Of a DNA stretch of 24,290 nt, positions 13,686 to 20,192 are shown in pieces. Within the stretch, counting starts at the first letter, position 1. Every line of letters begins with the position of its first letter. Source of the stretch: a virus; IMG/VR virus record IMGVR_UViG_3300029319_000500, positions 1-24,290 of that record, one strand, 5' to 3'. The notes beneath the pieces were generated by a model, which saw only the letters and a program-made list of their open reading frames with translations, had not been told where the DNA came from and searched no databases. The position numbers and the translations under genes were made by a program.

Positions 13686-13849
13686 TAAAATGGTGGTTCA
13701 TCACAAGGATGACCATGCATACTCACATCAGGTTTAATCCAGTCTTTAGATTCTGGTTTACCTTTACACATCTTAATTACTTTAGACAACGCATCACCGT
13801 CATCCTTTGCAGGCACTAACCATGTAACATAATACTCGTTACATGTCAT
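13685..13849 (-). CDS. 54-aa protein with SSB-like acidic C-terminal tail
   Basis: ATG at 13849 overlaps the annealing protein's stop (ATGA), and its own stop overlaps the next ATG (TAATG). The 54-aa product starts MTCNEYYVTWLVPAKDDGDA, with a strand and helix (ALSKVIKMCKG), and ends HPCDEPPF. An acidic tail ending in Pro-Phe is the hallmark by which single-strand DNA-binding proteins recruit partners. The body is too short for a complete OB fold, so this may be a tail-bearing adaptor. Confidence 0.65.
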   Translation of the reverse strand: MTCNEYYVTWLVPAKDDGDALSKVIKMCKGKPESKDWIKPDVSMHGHPCDEPPF

Positions 13850-14895
13850 TTAGACTTTGCCTCTTTTAATTTTGTAATTAAATCTGATGCATCGCCTTTT
13901 GATAATTGACCGCCCTCGACAAGTCCTTTTGCCTCCTGTGCAATTTTGTCTTGTCCTGCATCGATACACTCTGGCACTAATGTATTTAAAATAAAATTAG
14001 ATTGTGCATCTGTCATTGGATCTTGCATCCACTTACCCTCTGGTATGTCAATCACTTCTTCCTCCTTTTTATTTTCTTGTTTTATTTCTGGTTCTAATCC
14101 TGCACTTGACACTAAACTTAACAGTTCATCTTGTGCAATATCCATCATCGACTCTCCATTTTTTTCAAAATGTAAAGCAATCTTATCTAATAGTTTGTCC
14201 ATCTCGCTATCAGTATAAGTCTCAACACTGTCATCTTTCTTTAACATTCTTTGCTTGCCATAGTTTACAAGTTCTTTTATCATTCTTTGTTCTTCTTTTT
14301 CAGTCAACCCATATTTAAAAAGCAAAACATTTTTAATATAATCTATTACTCTTTTAGTATTTTTAAGACTATCTTTTGCAACTTTAGCTATGTCATCTGA
14401 ACCAGGAGATGATTTACGTTTCTGTTCTGTAACTTGTACAGACTTAGTTTCCATCACCTCCGATTCAGATTGTTGCGTTGCCTGCGTTATGGAAGAATTT
14501 TTATTAGCATAATGTTCTTCTTCTGTTGTCTCACCTGTCCATAGATGCAACCCTATTCCGTGTCTCATAGCACCTCTTTTCAATGCATCAGACATACATA
14601 ATTTTAAAAGCTCACCCTCTGTATTCTTATTACCTACATCATTGTTATCAACATCACCAATCTCGTCATGTGATACACCAAATAAAGTAAACGTAGTTAC
14701 AACTGCTCTTACAGAATTATCTTTATCTCTAACTACCTCTTTTAATATGTGGGACCATTGGCCATACGCAAACTTATTTAACCTTTTTGTTACTAGATGA
14801 TGTGGCACATAACTACCAAACTTACCTCTCGGTGCAGGCTTGACTTCATCTTTACTAAATGGTTTAGTAAGTTCCTTTTTTATTTTATCGTCCAT
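13846..14895 (-). CDS. Rad52/Sak-like single-strand annealing protein
   Basis: This 349-aa protein resembles phage Rad52-family annealing proteins, which coat single-stranded DNA and anneal complementary strands. The N-terminal core has LTKPFSKDEVKP, then GSYVPHHLVTKRLN (28-40), WSHIL (47-51), a beta sheet (VRAVVTTFTLFG), and the diagnostic LCMSDALKRGAMRHGIGLHL (99-118). From about 125 the chain is acidic, Lys/Glu-rich and helical, probably a partner-binding tail. The start follows GAGGAGGAATAATC. The adjacent small SSB-tailed protein and the nuclease form a recombination operon with it. Confidence 0.8.
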   Translation of the reverse strand: MDDKIKKELTKPFSKDEVKPAPRGKFGSYVPHHLVTKRLNKFAYGQWSHILKEVVRDKDNSVRAVVTTFTLFGVSHDEIGDVDNNDVGNKNTEGELLKLCMSDALKRGAMRHGIGLHLWTGETTEEEHYANKNSSITQATQQSESEVMETKSVQVTEQKRKSSPGSDDIAKVAKDSLKNTKRVIDYIKNVLLFKYGLTEKEEQRMIKELVNYGKQRMLKKDDSVETYTDSEMDKLLDKIALHFEKNGESMMDIAQDELLSLVSSAGLEPEIKQENKKEEEVIDIPEGKWMQDPMTDAQSNFILNTLVPECIDAGQDKIAQEAKGLVEGGQLSKGDASDLITKLKEAKSK

Positions 14896-14897
14896 GA

Positions 14898-15152
14898 TTA
14901 TTCCTCCTCGCCTGTGTCTAATCGCATGGGATCGTCGTCATACGATTTCACAATCTTATCGTTCATTTCATAATGCACCCAAATATTTGTAGTGGATCTC
15001 ACATTATATTGTAAAGTTAAATCTTTTATACTTTTCTCTTTATGATTCCATATCATATCAAATATTTTTTCGCACTCTTCTATACTGTCTGCAGTTACAA
15101 TGTAATCTCTTACACTTGTGTCTGTAAACATAATTGATACTTGTTTATTCAT
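14898..15152 (-). CDS. Hypothetical protein, 84 aa, first gene of recombination operon
   Basis: ATG at 15152 has no SD but lies exactly six bases after TATTAT, so it may be leaderless. The 84-aa product is an acidic alpha/beta protein (MNKQVSIMFTDTSVRDYIVT, then a helix SIEECEKIFDMIW). It ends TGEEE, where the Glu codons form the SD of the annealing gene. No family is recognised. Confidence 0.72.
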   Translation of the reverse strand: MNKQVSIMFTDTSVRDYIVTADSIEECEKIFDMIWNHKEKSIKDLTLQYNVRSTTNIWVHYEMNDKIVKSYDDDPMRLDTGEEE

Positions 15153-15158
15153 AATTTC

Positions 15159-15164
15159 ATAATA
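15159..15164 (-). promoter_or_regulatory. -10 box six bases before ATG 15152
   Basis: TATTAT on the minus strand, then GAAATT, then ATG. This is the geometry of leaderless promoters, in a gene lacking an SD. A second candidate -10 for the same operon lies at 15200-15205. Confidence 0.45.
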
Positions 15165-15199
15165 TATATTTTTAAAAAAAAAATCAACCTCTTATATAA

Positions 15200-15214
15200 A
15201 TTATATGGTATAAT
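15200..15214. promoter_or_regulatory. Back-to-back -10 boxes (ATTATA-TGG-TATAAT)
   Basis: A 15-bp near-palindrome carries TATAAT on the plus strand (15209-15214, preceded by TGG, a perfect extended -10) and TATAAT on the minus strand (15205-15200). Plus-strand RNA would start near 15220 and minus-strand RNA near 15193, toward the recombination operon. The two polymerases could not bind at once, so expression of the small RNA and operon may be mutually exclusive. No -35 is clear on either side. Confidence 0.6.
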
Positions 15215-15219
15215 TAACT

Positions 15220-15296
15220 ATCGAAAAATGATGTACCTCCAAGTATTGAATTAGACGATAGGTTAAAAGAGGTCTGGCAACAGACCTCTTTTTTTA
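15220..15296 (+). ncRNA. Candidate small regulatory RNA with anti-SD loop
   Basis: A perfect extended -10 ends at 15214, so transcription should begin near 15220; a strong terminator ends at about 15296, giving about 77 nt. The 5' part can fold by TATCG (15219-15223) with CGATA (15256-15260), leaving a 32-nt loop that contains ATGATGTACCTCCAAG. AUGUACCUCC (15231-15240) is complementary to GGAGGUACA(U) in the SD of three genes only: 9129-, 10592- and 10725+, each heading an early operon. A role as a trans-acting translational repressor is inferred. An eight-codon frame (15228-15254) inside has no SD. Confidence 0.6.
15268..15296 (+). terminator. Strong intrinsic terminator, probably bidirectional
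   Basis: AGAGGTCTG (15268-15276), GCAA tetraloop, CAGACCTCT (15281-15289), with T8 to 15296 on the plus strand. On the minus strand the same stem is followed by TTTT. It ends the small RNA and probably also the long minus-strand operon whose last gene stops at 15294. Confidence 0.88.
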
Positions 15297-15506
15297 TTCT
15301 TCTTCTGCATCTTTAATTGCTTGTAACATCTGTGTGTTCCACTGTAAAACAAAAACCTCACATGATGATTTTACTTTCTGCATATCATAAGCACTAAGCT
15401 CCCTACCTATAGTTGCTTTAAAACCACCTAGACTATTGTGTAAATCTAAAGCCCACTCTTTTAATTTTTGTTTGTCTGCAAACATACCATCATACGACTT
15501 CTGCAT
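15294..15506 (-). CDS. Small helical protein, 70 aa
   Basis: I start at ATG 15506 (MQKSYDGMFADKQK), eight bases after AAAGGGG; a longer start lies deeper inside the upstream gene. The 70-aa product is mainly helical (KLKEWALDLHNSL, YDMQKVKSSCEVFVLQW) and ends DAEEE. It overlaps the phosphoesterase gene by 17 nt. It is the last gene before the terminator. No family is recognised. Confidence 0.72.
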   Translation of the reverse strand: MQKSYDGMFADKQKLKEWALDLHNSLGGFKATIGRELSAYDMQKVKSSCEVFVLQWNTQMLQAIKDAEEE

Positions 15507-16719
15507 TGCTGTATCCCCTTTCTGTATCTTCAATTACCATGGTAAATAATCCTTGTTGTGTTGACTTACCTGTCTGATGTTTAAACCAAGTTGACTCATC
15601 AAGTGATGGTACTTGGAACCAACTACGAGGATCAGTTTTGTGTATGTAATGATGGTAATGACCACTTACAAGAATTTTAGAATCGCCAGGATGTTGCCAT
15701 CCAAACGCTTGGTCTCTCCACCATTTCATAACTTTTGTCTCTGGTGTTCCCCCTCCCATACCAATAGCATGGCCATGCGTAAAACTACAGACGGTTCCAC
15801 AAATATTAAATGTTAAATGTGGTTCATCTGGTATAACAAACTTAATATGTTTATATGTTTTATTCTGTGCAAATATTTCACCTAATTGTTCAAAGACTTC
15901 AAGGTCAGAGTTGTCCATATCACCTGTAGGTGCTACTCCTTTGGCCACTCTTTTAGTACCATGATTTCCGGGGACTGCGCCTACTACAACTAAATCAAAA
16001 TCTTTAGACCACTCTACTAATGCTTTGGCGATAAGTTTTCTTGCAACTTTAATTTGTGATCTGTTATCCAACTCGACTGAAAAGGTTTGATCCGGATAGA
16101 ATCCTACGCACCCCTCGACAATATCACCTAATCCCACTATGGTAAGTTGATTAAACTCCATTCCTGCTTTGCGTAAAAATTCATATCGCTCTTTTACTTT
16201 ATCTATCTTATCTAAAAATCTTTCTACGATAGCCTCTGTGCCACCACCATCACGCTTACCTAATTGTAAATCTGATATGGCTACAAAAAAAGATCGCTTA
16301 GGATTTTTAATTTTTGGTTTAGGTTTTCTTTTATGTGATTGTATCCACTTTAATAATTTATCATATTCTTTATCTGATAATGCTAAGTCATTTGCTACAA
16401 CAGTGGCACGATAATACCATGCTTGTTGTATATTTCCCTGGCCCATATTCATATCCCAGGTTCTTACTTGCAATGTGTTGTCTAGTATTGTGTAATGATT
16501 TGGATCAAATCCCCACTCTTGTAATAAGTCAGAAAACTCTGGATTAGAATTTGTCGTAGGTCTAGATGTTATCGTACCTTTTTTCTTGTCATGACTAAAG
16601 GTAACACCAGGTTCCCAACCTTGTGGATGTGTAGGTATAGGACTCTTTTCGTTGTGTGCTACGTCCTGTTGACTCTCCGTAAGTTCTTCCAACTTAGTTT
16701 GAGTTTTCTTTTTACTCAT
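15490..16719 (-). CDS. Calcineurin-like metallophosphoesterase
   Basis: This 409-aa protein has the metallophosphoesterase motifs in order: SDLQLGK (149-155, where the usual DxH has Gln for His), GDIVEG (198-203), GNHGTK (251-256), FTHGHAIG (313-320) and SGHYHHY (352-358). The family splits phosphoesters, including DNA ends (SbcD-like) or nucleotides, with two metal ions. The first 145 residues are an extra N-terminal region (Gly/Thr-rich, then helical DKEYDKLLKWIQSH) of unknown role. AAAGGTGG lies six bases before ATG. The replaced His may change metal affinity. Confidence 0.82.
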   Translation of the reverse strand: MSKKKTQTKLEELTESQQDVAHNEKSPIPTHPQGWEPGVTFSHDKKKGTITSRPTTNSNPEFSDLLQEWGFDPNHYTILDNTLQVRTWDMNMGQGNIQQAWYYRATVVANDLALSDKEYDKLLKWIQSHKRKPKPKIKNPKRSFFVAISDLQLGKRDGGGTEAIVERFLDKIDKVKERYEFLRKAGMEFNQLTIVGLGDIVEGCVGFYPDQTFSVELDNRSQIKVARKLIAKALVEWSKDFDLVVVGAVPGNHGTKRVAKGVAPTGDMDNSDLEVFEQLGEIFAQNKTYKHIKFVIPDEPHLTFNICGTVCSFTHGHAIGMGGGTPETKVMKWWRDQAFGWQHPGDSKILVSGHYHHYIHKTDPRSWFQVPSLDESTWFKHQTGKSTQQGLFTMVIEDTERGYSNAEVV

Positions 16720-16746
16720 AGAAAACCACCTTTCTATATTGTTATA

Positions 16747-17034
16747 TTATTTTGTAATTTGCTTTTTAGCATAAGTCTTTACGACTGCTAATGCTGCGCC
16801 ACCACCTGCTATTGCTGCTAGCTGAATAGATTCTGCCTCAACTCCGGCCAATGGTGCTACTACTAATGCGCCTATAAATGCCTCGATGAATGTCCAGGCA
16901 GTACGCTCTAGCATATCTTTTAAGTCATCACTCAATTTATACTCCCATGCGTCTGACCAAGGAGTCCACCATACATCTGTTTTAAACGTACCGTCCTTGT
17001 TTCTTGCTCTTTTATCTTTACTAAAGATATTCAT
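16747..17034 (-). CDS. Holin candidate (r1t-like, two membrane spans)
   Basis: I start at ATG 17034 (MNIFSKDKRARNKDG), which lies six bases after TATACT; an ATG six codons earlier has no SD and no box at this spacing. The 95-aa product has a basic N-terminus, a Trp-rich segment (VWWTPWSDAW), and two hydrophobic helices (WTFIEAFIGALVVAPLAGV and IQLAAIAGGGAALAVVKTYA), ending in KK. This is close to the r1t-like phage holin layout. Holins make membrane lesions that release or activate lysins. Confidence 0.65.
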   Translation of the reverse strand: MNIFSKDKRARNKDGTFKTDVWWTPWSDAWEYKLSDDLKDMLERTAWTFIEAFIGALVVAPLAGVEAESIQLAAIAGGGAALAVVKTYAKKQITK

Positions 17035-17040
17035 AACCTT

Positions 17041-17046
17041 AGTATA
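17041..17046 (-). promoter_or_regulatory. -10 box six bases before the holin ATG
   Basis: TATACT-AAGGTT-ATG on the minus strand. The same six-base spacing recurs at 15152, 20509 and 20835, all genes without a usable SD. AAGG is also present but only two bases from ATG. Confidence 0.4.
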
Positions 17047-17062
17047 GTACATAAATATGACA

Positions 17063-17167
17063 TTAAAATTGTTTTTTATTATAATGTTTGCATTGTTTAT
17101 TTATGCACACAAATCCGATCTCTTTTTTGTAAAGAGGTAATCTACATTTAGGACAATCTACTTTCGT
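17063..17167 (-). CDS. Zinc-ribbon micro-ORF with possible ACG start
   Basis: A 34-codon frame has CPKC (5-8), then CINKQC and KHYNKKQF before TAA, a convincing zinc-ribbon pattern. No ATG, GTG or TTG exists in the frame after the upstream stop. The only well-placed candidate is ACG at 17167, six bases after TTAAGG. Either ACG is used, or the gene lost its start, or it is made by frameshift from the Lys-rich gene. Confidence 0.4.
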   Translation of the reverse strand, partial: TKVDCPKCRLPLYKKEIGFVCINKQCKHYNKKQF

Positions 17168-17175
17168 ATATATCC

Positions 17176-17241
17176 TTAATATTTCATTTTCTTTTTACGC
17201 TTGGTTTTTTTCTTTTTCTTTTTACCGTAACCGTATGCCAT
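17176..17241 (-). CDS. Lysine-rich micro-protein, 21 aa
   Basis: ATG at 17241 overlaps the stop of the DUF5675 gene (TAATG). The product is MAYGYG followed by about fifteen residues that are mostly Lys/Arg, ending MKY. Similar tiny basic peptides occur in marine phages, but I cannot give a function. DNA binding or membrane contact are possible from charge alone. Its 3' end holds the SD-like TTAAGG for the following zinc micro-ORF. Confidence 0.6.
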   Translation of the reverse strand: MAYGYGKKKKKKTKRKKKMKY

Positions 17242-17804
17242 TATACAATGTCCTTTCCATCCAGTTTTGCGTTTAAAATTTTTAACTCACCGCTTATCTC
17301 TTGTAATTTTTCGTATGTATCTGATTGCTCTGCAGGTTTATCAAGTATTTTATTTATAGTTGTGTATTCTATTGTTACTTTCTTGCCTTGTAATAATTGG
17401 TTAGCTACCTTTGCATACATTTTTTTGTAAGCTACTGTACTAGAACCAATAAATCCATCTTTTGATATTTCTAAATCTTGTTGAGTTTCTCCTACAATAA
17501 GACAACCTGAAGTATGCTCATCGGTGTTTCCAGTGTGTATCAATATGTAAGTAAAGTTTGGTACATCTTGTACGTGCAACATACCATAGTGTGCATTCTT
17601 ATATCTTTCTGAATACTTTGCATGAAAGCCACCTGTCTTTCTAAATTCTAAATTGTATATACCCTCTGGTATACAAGTTTCATGCATAACTTTTACTGCT
17701 TGGTATTGATCTTCAAGTGTATAACATTCAAATACACCATCAATTAATAAGATACCGTTAGTTGCATCAGTTCCAAATTGTGTTCTTACTACTGTCAGTT
17801 TCAT
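17241..17804 (-). CDS. DUF5675 family protein, possible lysis function
   Basis: This 187-aa protein has the DUF5675 signature: an N-terminal sheet (LTVVRTQFG), ECYTLED, IPEGIYNLEFRKTGGF, and the core ILIHTGNTDEHTSGCLIVG (87-105). The His and Cys in HTG...SGC recall the YkuD-type L,D-transpeptidase fold, and the family is often found near phage lysis genes. A catalytic role on peptidoglycan is inferred, not shown. The C-terminal 50 residues are helical and charged. GAGGAG lies five bases before ATG. The neighbouring small membrane protein and holin candidate support a lysis cassette. Confidence 0.75.
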   Translation of the reverse strand: MKLTVVRTQFGTDATNGILLIDGVFECYTLEDQYQAVKVMHETCIPEGIYNLEFRKTGGFHAKYSERYKNAHYGMLHVQDVPNFTYILIHTGNTDEHTSGCLIVGETQQDLEISKDGFIGSSTVAYKKMYAKVANQLLQGKKVTIEYTTINKILDKPAEQSDTYEKLQEISGELKILNAKLDGKDIV

Positions 17805-17975
17805 TTATACTCCTCGATGTGAATGTACTCCGTACTTACAGTTACATATAGTTACATAAGTACCATTTCTTTTGAATGTAGTGCATTCAGATTCTTCTCT
17901 CATTCTATCTAATTCTAAATTAGCTCTATCTAATTCGTCATCAATATCATCTATTAAAACATCGTCAAACCACAT
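17805..17975 (-). CDS. Cys/His micro-protein, 56 aa
   Basis: ATG at 17975 has TTTAGGAAAT upstream. The 56-aa product has a long acidic helix (DDVLIDDIDDELDRANLELD) followed by ECTTF...CNCKYGVHSH, a compact C-C-C-H-H cluster likely to bind zinc. The gene ends with the SD GAGGAG of the DUF5675 gene. No family is recognised. Confidence 0.65.
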   Translation of the reverse strand: MWFDDVLIDDIDDELDRANLELDRMREESECTTFKRNGTYVTICNCKYGVHSHRGV

Positions 17976-17976
17976 A

Positions 17977-18159
17977 CTATTTCCTAAACCTTATAGTCAA
18001 TAGCCACACAACTAATGTTATTACTGTAGCTAATCCTGTAATTTGTTGCGCACTTCCCGTTAATGTAAGCGTTGCAATAATTAAACCGACAAGTGTCCAT
18101 GACAAATTTAATGTTTCTTTTATTGCCTCAACAATATAATCAATTATCTTTTTTATCAT
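17977..18159 (-). CDS. Small two-span membrane protein, 60 aa
   Basis: ATG at 18159 follows AAGGAGAGT and overlaps the previous stop (ATGA). The 60-aa product has an amphipathic N-terminal helix (MIKKIIDYIVEAIKETL) and two hydrophobic spans (LVGLIIATLTLTG and ITGLATVITLVVWLLTI), ending RFRK. Size and layout fit a holin, antiholin or similar membrane protein. With the 95-aa holin candidate nearby, one may antagonise the other. Confidence 0.65.
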   Translation of the reverse strand: MIKKIIDYIVEAIKETLNLSWTLVGLIIATLTLTGSAQQITGLATVITLVVWLLTIRFRK

Positions 18160-20177
18160 ACTCTCCTTGTCAACAGCATAGATGCCAAGCTAGCAATCCT
18201 TGTAATGATCACTGGTATAACAACTTCTTGTGCTTTTTCACGTTGATCTTGTGTCATATCTTGTCCTATATCTGATATTACCACATCAGACAAATCGACA
18301 TCTACTAAAGTACCTATTGGATTAGATATAAATTCTTCTATCTGGACCTCAACAACAACATCAGCAAGTGTATAATCCTCTACGTCTGCATTTTCTACTG
18401 CACGTTCTACATAAACTTCAACCGCATCTGCAATAACTTCATCTTCTTTTATAGCCTCTGCAATAATTTCTACATCTTCTGTTTGTACCTGTAATACTTC
18501 TGCTACTACTTCAACTTGTTCTTCTGTCAAATTATCTATCTCTTCTATGGCCTCTTCTACAACTGCTTGTACTATCTCTTGTACTTCCTCTGTAGCTTGT
18601 TCTAGATTTTGCACACCTATATCATTAACTTCTTCTAAGACTTCGACTACTTCTTCTGTATCTAATTCTTCTACATACTGATCTATGACTTCTTCTATTT
18701 CTTCATCAGATAAATCATCTTCTATATCTATCTCTATAACTTCTTCTAACTCTTCAGTCTCTTTGACATCTTCTTCTTGAATCTCTTCCGTTGTTTTGGT
18801 GTCATCTCCTGGTATATTTTCGTCCAACTCATCTTCTTCTATCTCTTCAAACTCTGTGTCCCAATCATCTATATCTATTTCTATTTCTTCTATGTCCTCT
18901 ATAATTACAATTTCTACTTCTTCAAAGTCTTGTAAAAATTCTTCGACTTCAATAATCGTCTCAACAAAATTCTCCAACTCCTCTTCATCTTCAAACGTAA
19001 AAATTTCAACTGTCTCTTTAATTTCAAGAATCTTAGTTTCTCTTTCAAGTTCTTCTTCAGTAAGTTCAATCTCCATAATGTCAGGTACATCAACATCATC
19101 GTAAAACTCTTCTCCGACTTCTCCCATGTCTTGTTCCTCAATGATCTCGATGTCATAATTTTCTAAATCTCCTCGTTCTATTTGTTCGTCAGTTAATTCT
19201 ACACCATATATCTCATAATTCTTTTTTCTTTCATTGTCTCGTTCTACTGTTCCGTCATCAATCTCATGTTGCTCATACTCTGCCTCTTCACCATTATCAA
19301 GTATGACAACAAATATTTCAGGCTCTGGTTCTGGTTCAGGCTCTGGTTCTGGTTCTGGTTCAGGCTCTGGTTCTGGTTCTGGTTCAGGCTCTGGAGGTGG
19401 AGGTAATGTAGTAGTAGTAGTAGTAGTAGTAGTTGGTTGTATATATTTAAATGATATGTCATCAAGCAAAGACCAGTCATTAATTGTTATTGTAAAACTT
19501 TCTATAAATGTTTCTAATGTGTCGTATATATTGTAAACAACATCTTCAAACATGTTTTCTATATCTGTATTATCTTGGCCCTCAATCACATTTACTTGTG
19601 TTGTTTCATCAGTGTGTGTATATGTAACTGTGCCATCATTGTTTAATGCACCAATTCTAAAACCAACTTCATATATATCTATATCTAGCTCTTCTTCTTC
19701 TACTGTCGTGGTTTCAGGTAGTGTAAATGTGTAATCATTACTATCGTTGCCATGTTGAAAGTAATGTAAATTCATGTGAAAGTCTGTCATACCACAACAA
19801 GACCAATTACCGTTACTATGATTACTGTCTATCTGTATATTGTTTTCAACCTCATTACCTTGACTATCTAATTCATCTTCAGGTAATTCTATATCTGTTG
19901 ATTGTTCCCATTCAGGTATTGTCGTAGTAGTTGTAGTGGTCGTAGTTGTAGTAGTGTTATCTTCTGGAACAGTTGTAGTCGTAGTAGTTTCTTCTGGTCC
20001 ATCAAATGTTTCTATTTCTTCTACTTCACCAGGAATGGTAGTCGTAGTGGTTGTAGTAGTAGTTGTAGTAGTTTGTTCTTCGTTAGCAAATACAGGTATA
20101 GGTACGAGTAGTACAGTAACTAATAGTATTCTAAAGTAATTGCTTATCCTCCTGAACAGCACCCTTGTCCACAACAA
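18156..20177 (-). CDS. Large exported Thr/Pro/Glu-rich acidic protein
   Basis: This protein is up to 673 aa. The start is either TTG 20177 or, more likely, GTG 20165, as both lead into a signal peptide: basic (FRRISNYFR), then ILLVTVLLVPIPVF, cleaved near A31. Poly-Thr linkers follow (about 36-47, 64-69, 75-86, 249-257). A beta-rich domain (about 115-247) contains WSCCGMTDFHMNLHYFQHG. An EP repeat (262-285) leads to about 300 residues dominated by Glu, Asp, Ile and Val, largely helical and extremely acidic. The end is ITRIASLASMLLTRRV, possibly a membrane anchor. Export by a phage protein suggests action outside the membrane: a cell-surface stalk, superinfection barrier or lysis factor. Confidence 0.75.
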   Translation of the reverse strand: MLWTRVLFRRISNYFRILLVTVLLVPIPVFANEEQTTTTTTTTTTTTIPGEVEEIETFDGPEETTTTTTVPEDNTTTTTTTTTTTTIPEWEQSTDIELPEDELDSQGNEVENNIQIDSNHSNGNWSCCGMTDFHMNLHYFQHGNDSNDYTFTLPETTTVEEEELDIDIYEVGFRIGALNNDGTVTYTHTDETTQVNVIEGQDNTDIENMFEDVVYNIYDTLETFIESFTITINDWSLLDDISFKYIQPTTTTTTTTTLPPPPEPEPEPEPEPEPEPEPEPEPEPEPEIFVVILDNGEEAEYEQHEIDDGTVERDNERKKNYEIYGVELTDEQIERGDLENYDIEIIEEQDMGEVGEEFYDDVDVPDIMEIELTEEELERETKILEIKETVEIFTFEDEEELENFVETIIEVEEFLQDFEEVEIVIIEDIEEIEIDIDDWDTEFEEIEEDELDENIPGDDTKTTEEIQEEDVKETEELEEVIEIDIEDDLSDEEIEEVIDQYVEELDTEEVVEVLEEVNDIGVQNLEQATEEVQEIVQAVVEEAIEEIDNLTEEQVEVVAEVLQVQTEDVEIIAEAIKEDEVIADAVEVYVERAVENADVEDYTLADVVVEVQIEEFISNPIGTLVDVDLSDVVISDIGQDMTQDQREKAQEVVIPVIITRIASLASMLLTRRV
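19318..19433. repeat. Low-complexity EP and poly-Thr coding repeat
   Basis: Plus-strand text GGCTCTGGTTCTGGTTCA repeats, followed by GGTGGAGGT and a run of GTA triplets. On the coding strand this is Glu-Pro repeats, Pro run and poly-Thr. Similar GTAGTWGT triplet runs lie near 19918-19960 and 20036-20075. Such tracts are prone to slippage and length change. Confidence 0.85.
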
Positions 20178-20182
20178 TCCAT
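20144..20182 (-). CDS. 12-aa cysteine-rich peptide, possible leader
   Basis: ATG at 20182 has AAAGGAGAATAT directly upstream, the best SD in this junction. The product is MDCCGQGCCSGG, with two CC pairs, and then TAA. It overlaps the 5' end of the exported-protein gene in another frame, and its last codons contain AGGAGG. It may be a real micro-peptide or a device coupling translation of the large gene, which lacks a well-placed start. Confidence 0.45.
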   Translation of the reverse strand: MDCCGQGCCSGG

Positions 20183-20192
20183 ATATTCTCCT

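Noticed and set aside
15228-15254. Eight-codon leader peptide with attenuator instead of a small RNA
   Set aside because: It has no SD and no plus-strand gene follows the terminator, so there is nothing to attenuate.
19318-19433. Possible CRISPR-like or regulatory tandem repeat
   Set aside because: The periodicity is in codon triplets and encodes Glu-Pro and Thr runs; there are no spacers.
18796-20139. Ser/Gly/Val-rich plus-strand frames
   Set aside because: They are reverse readings of the Glu/Thr/EP repeats of the exported protein.
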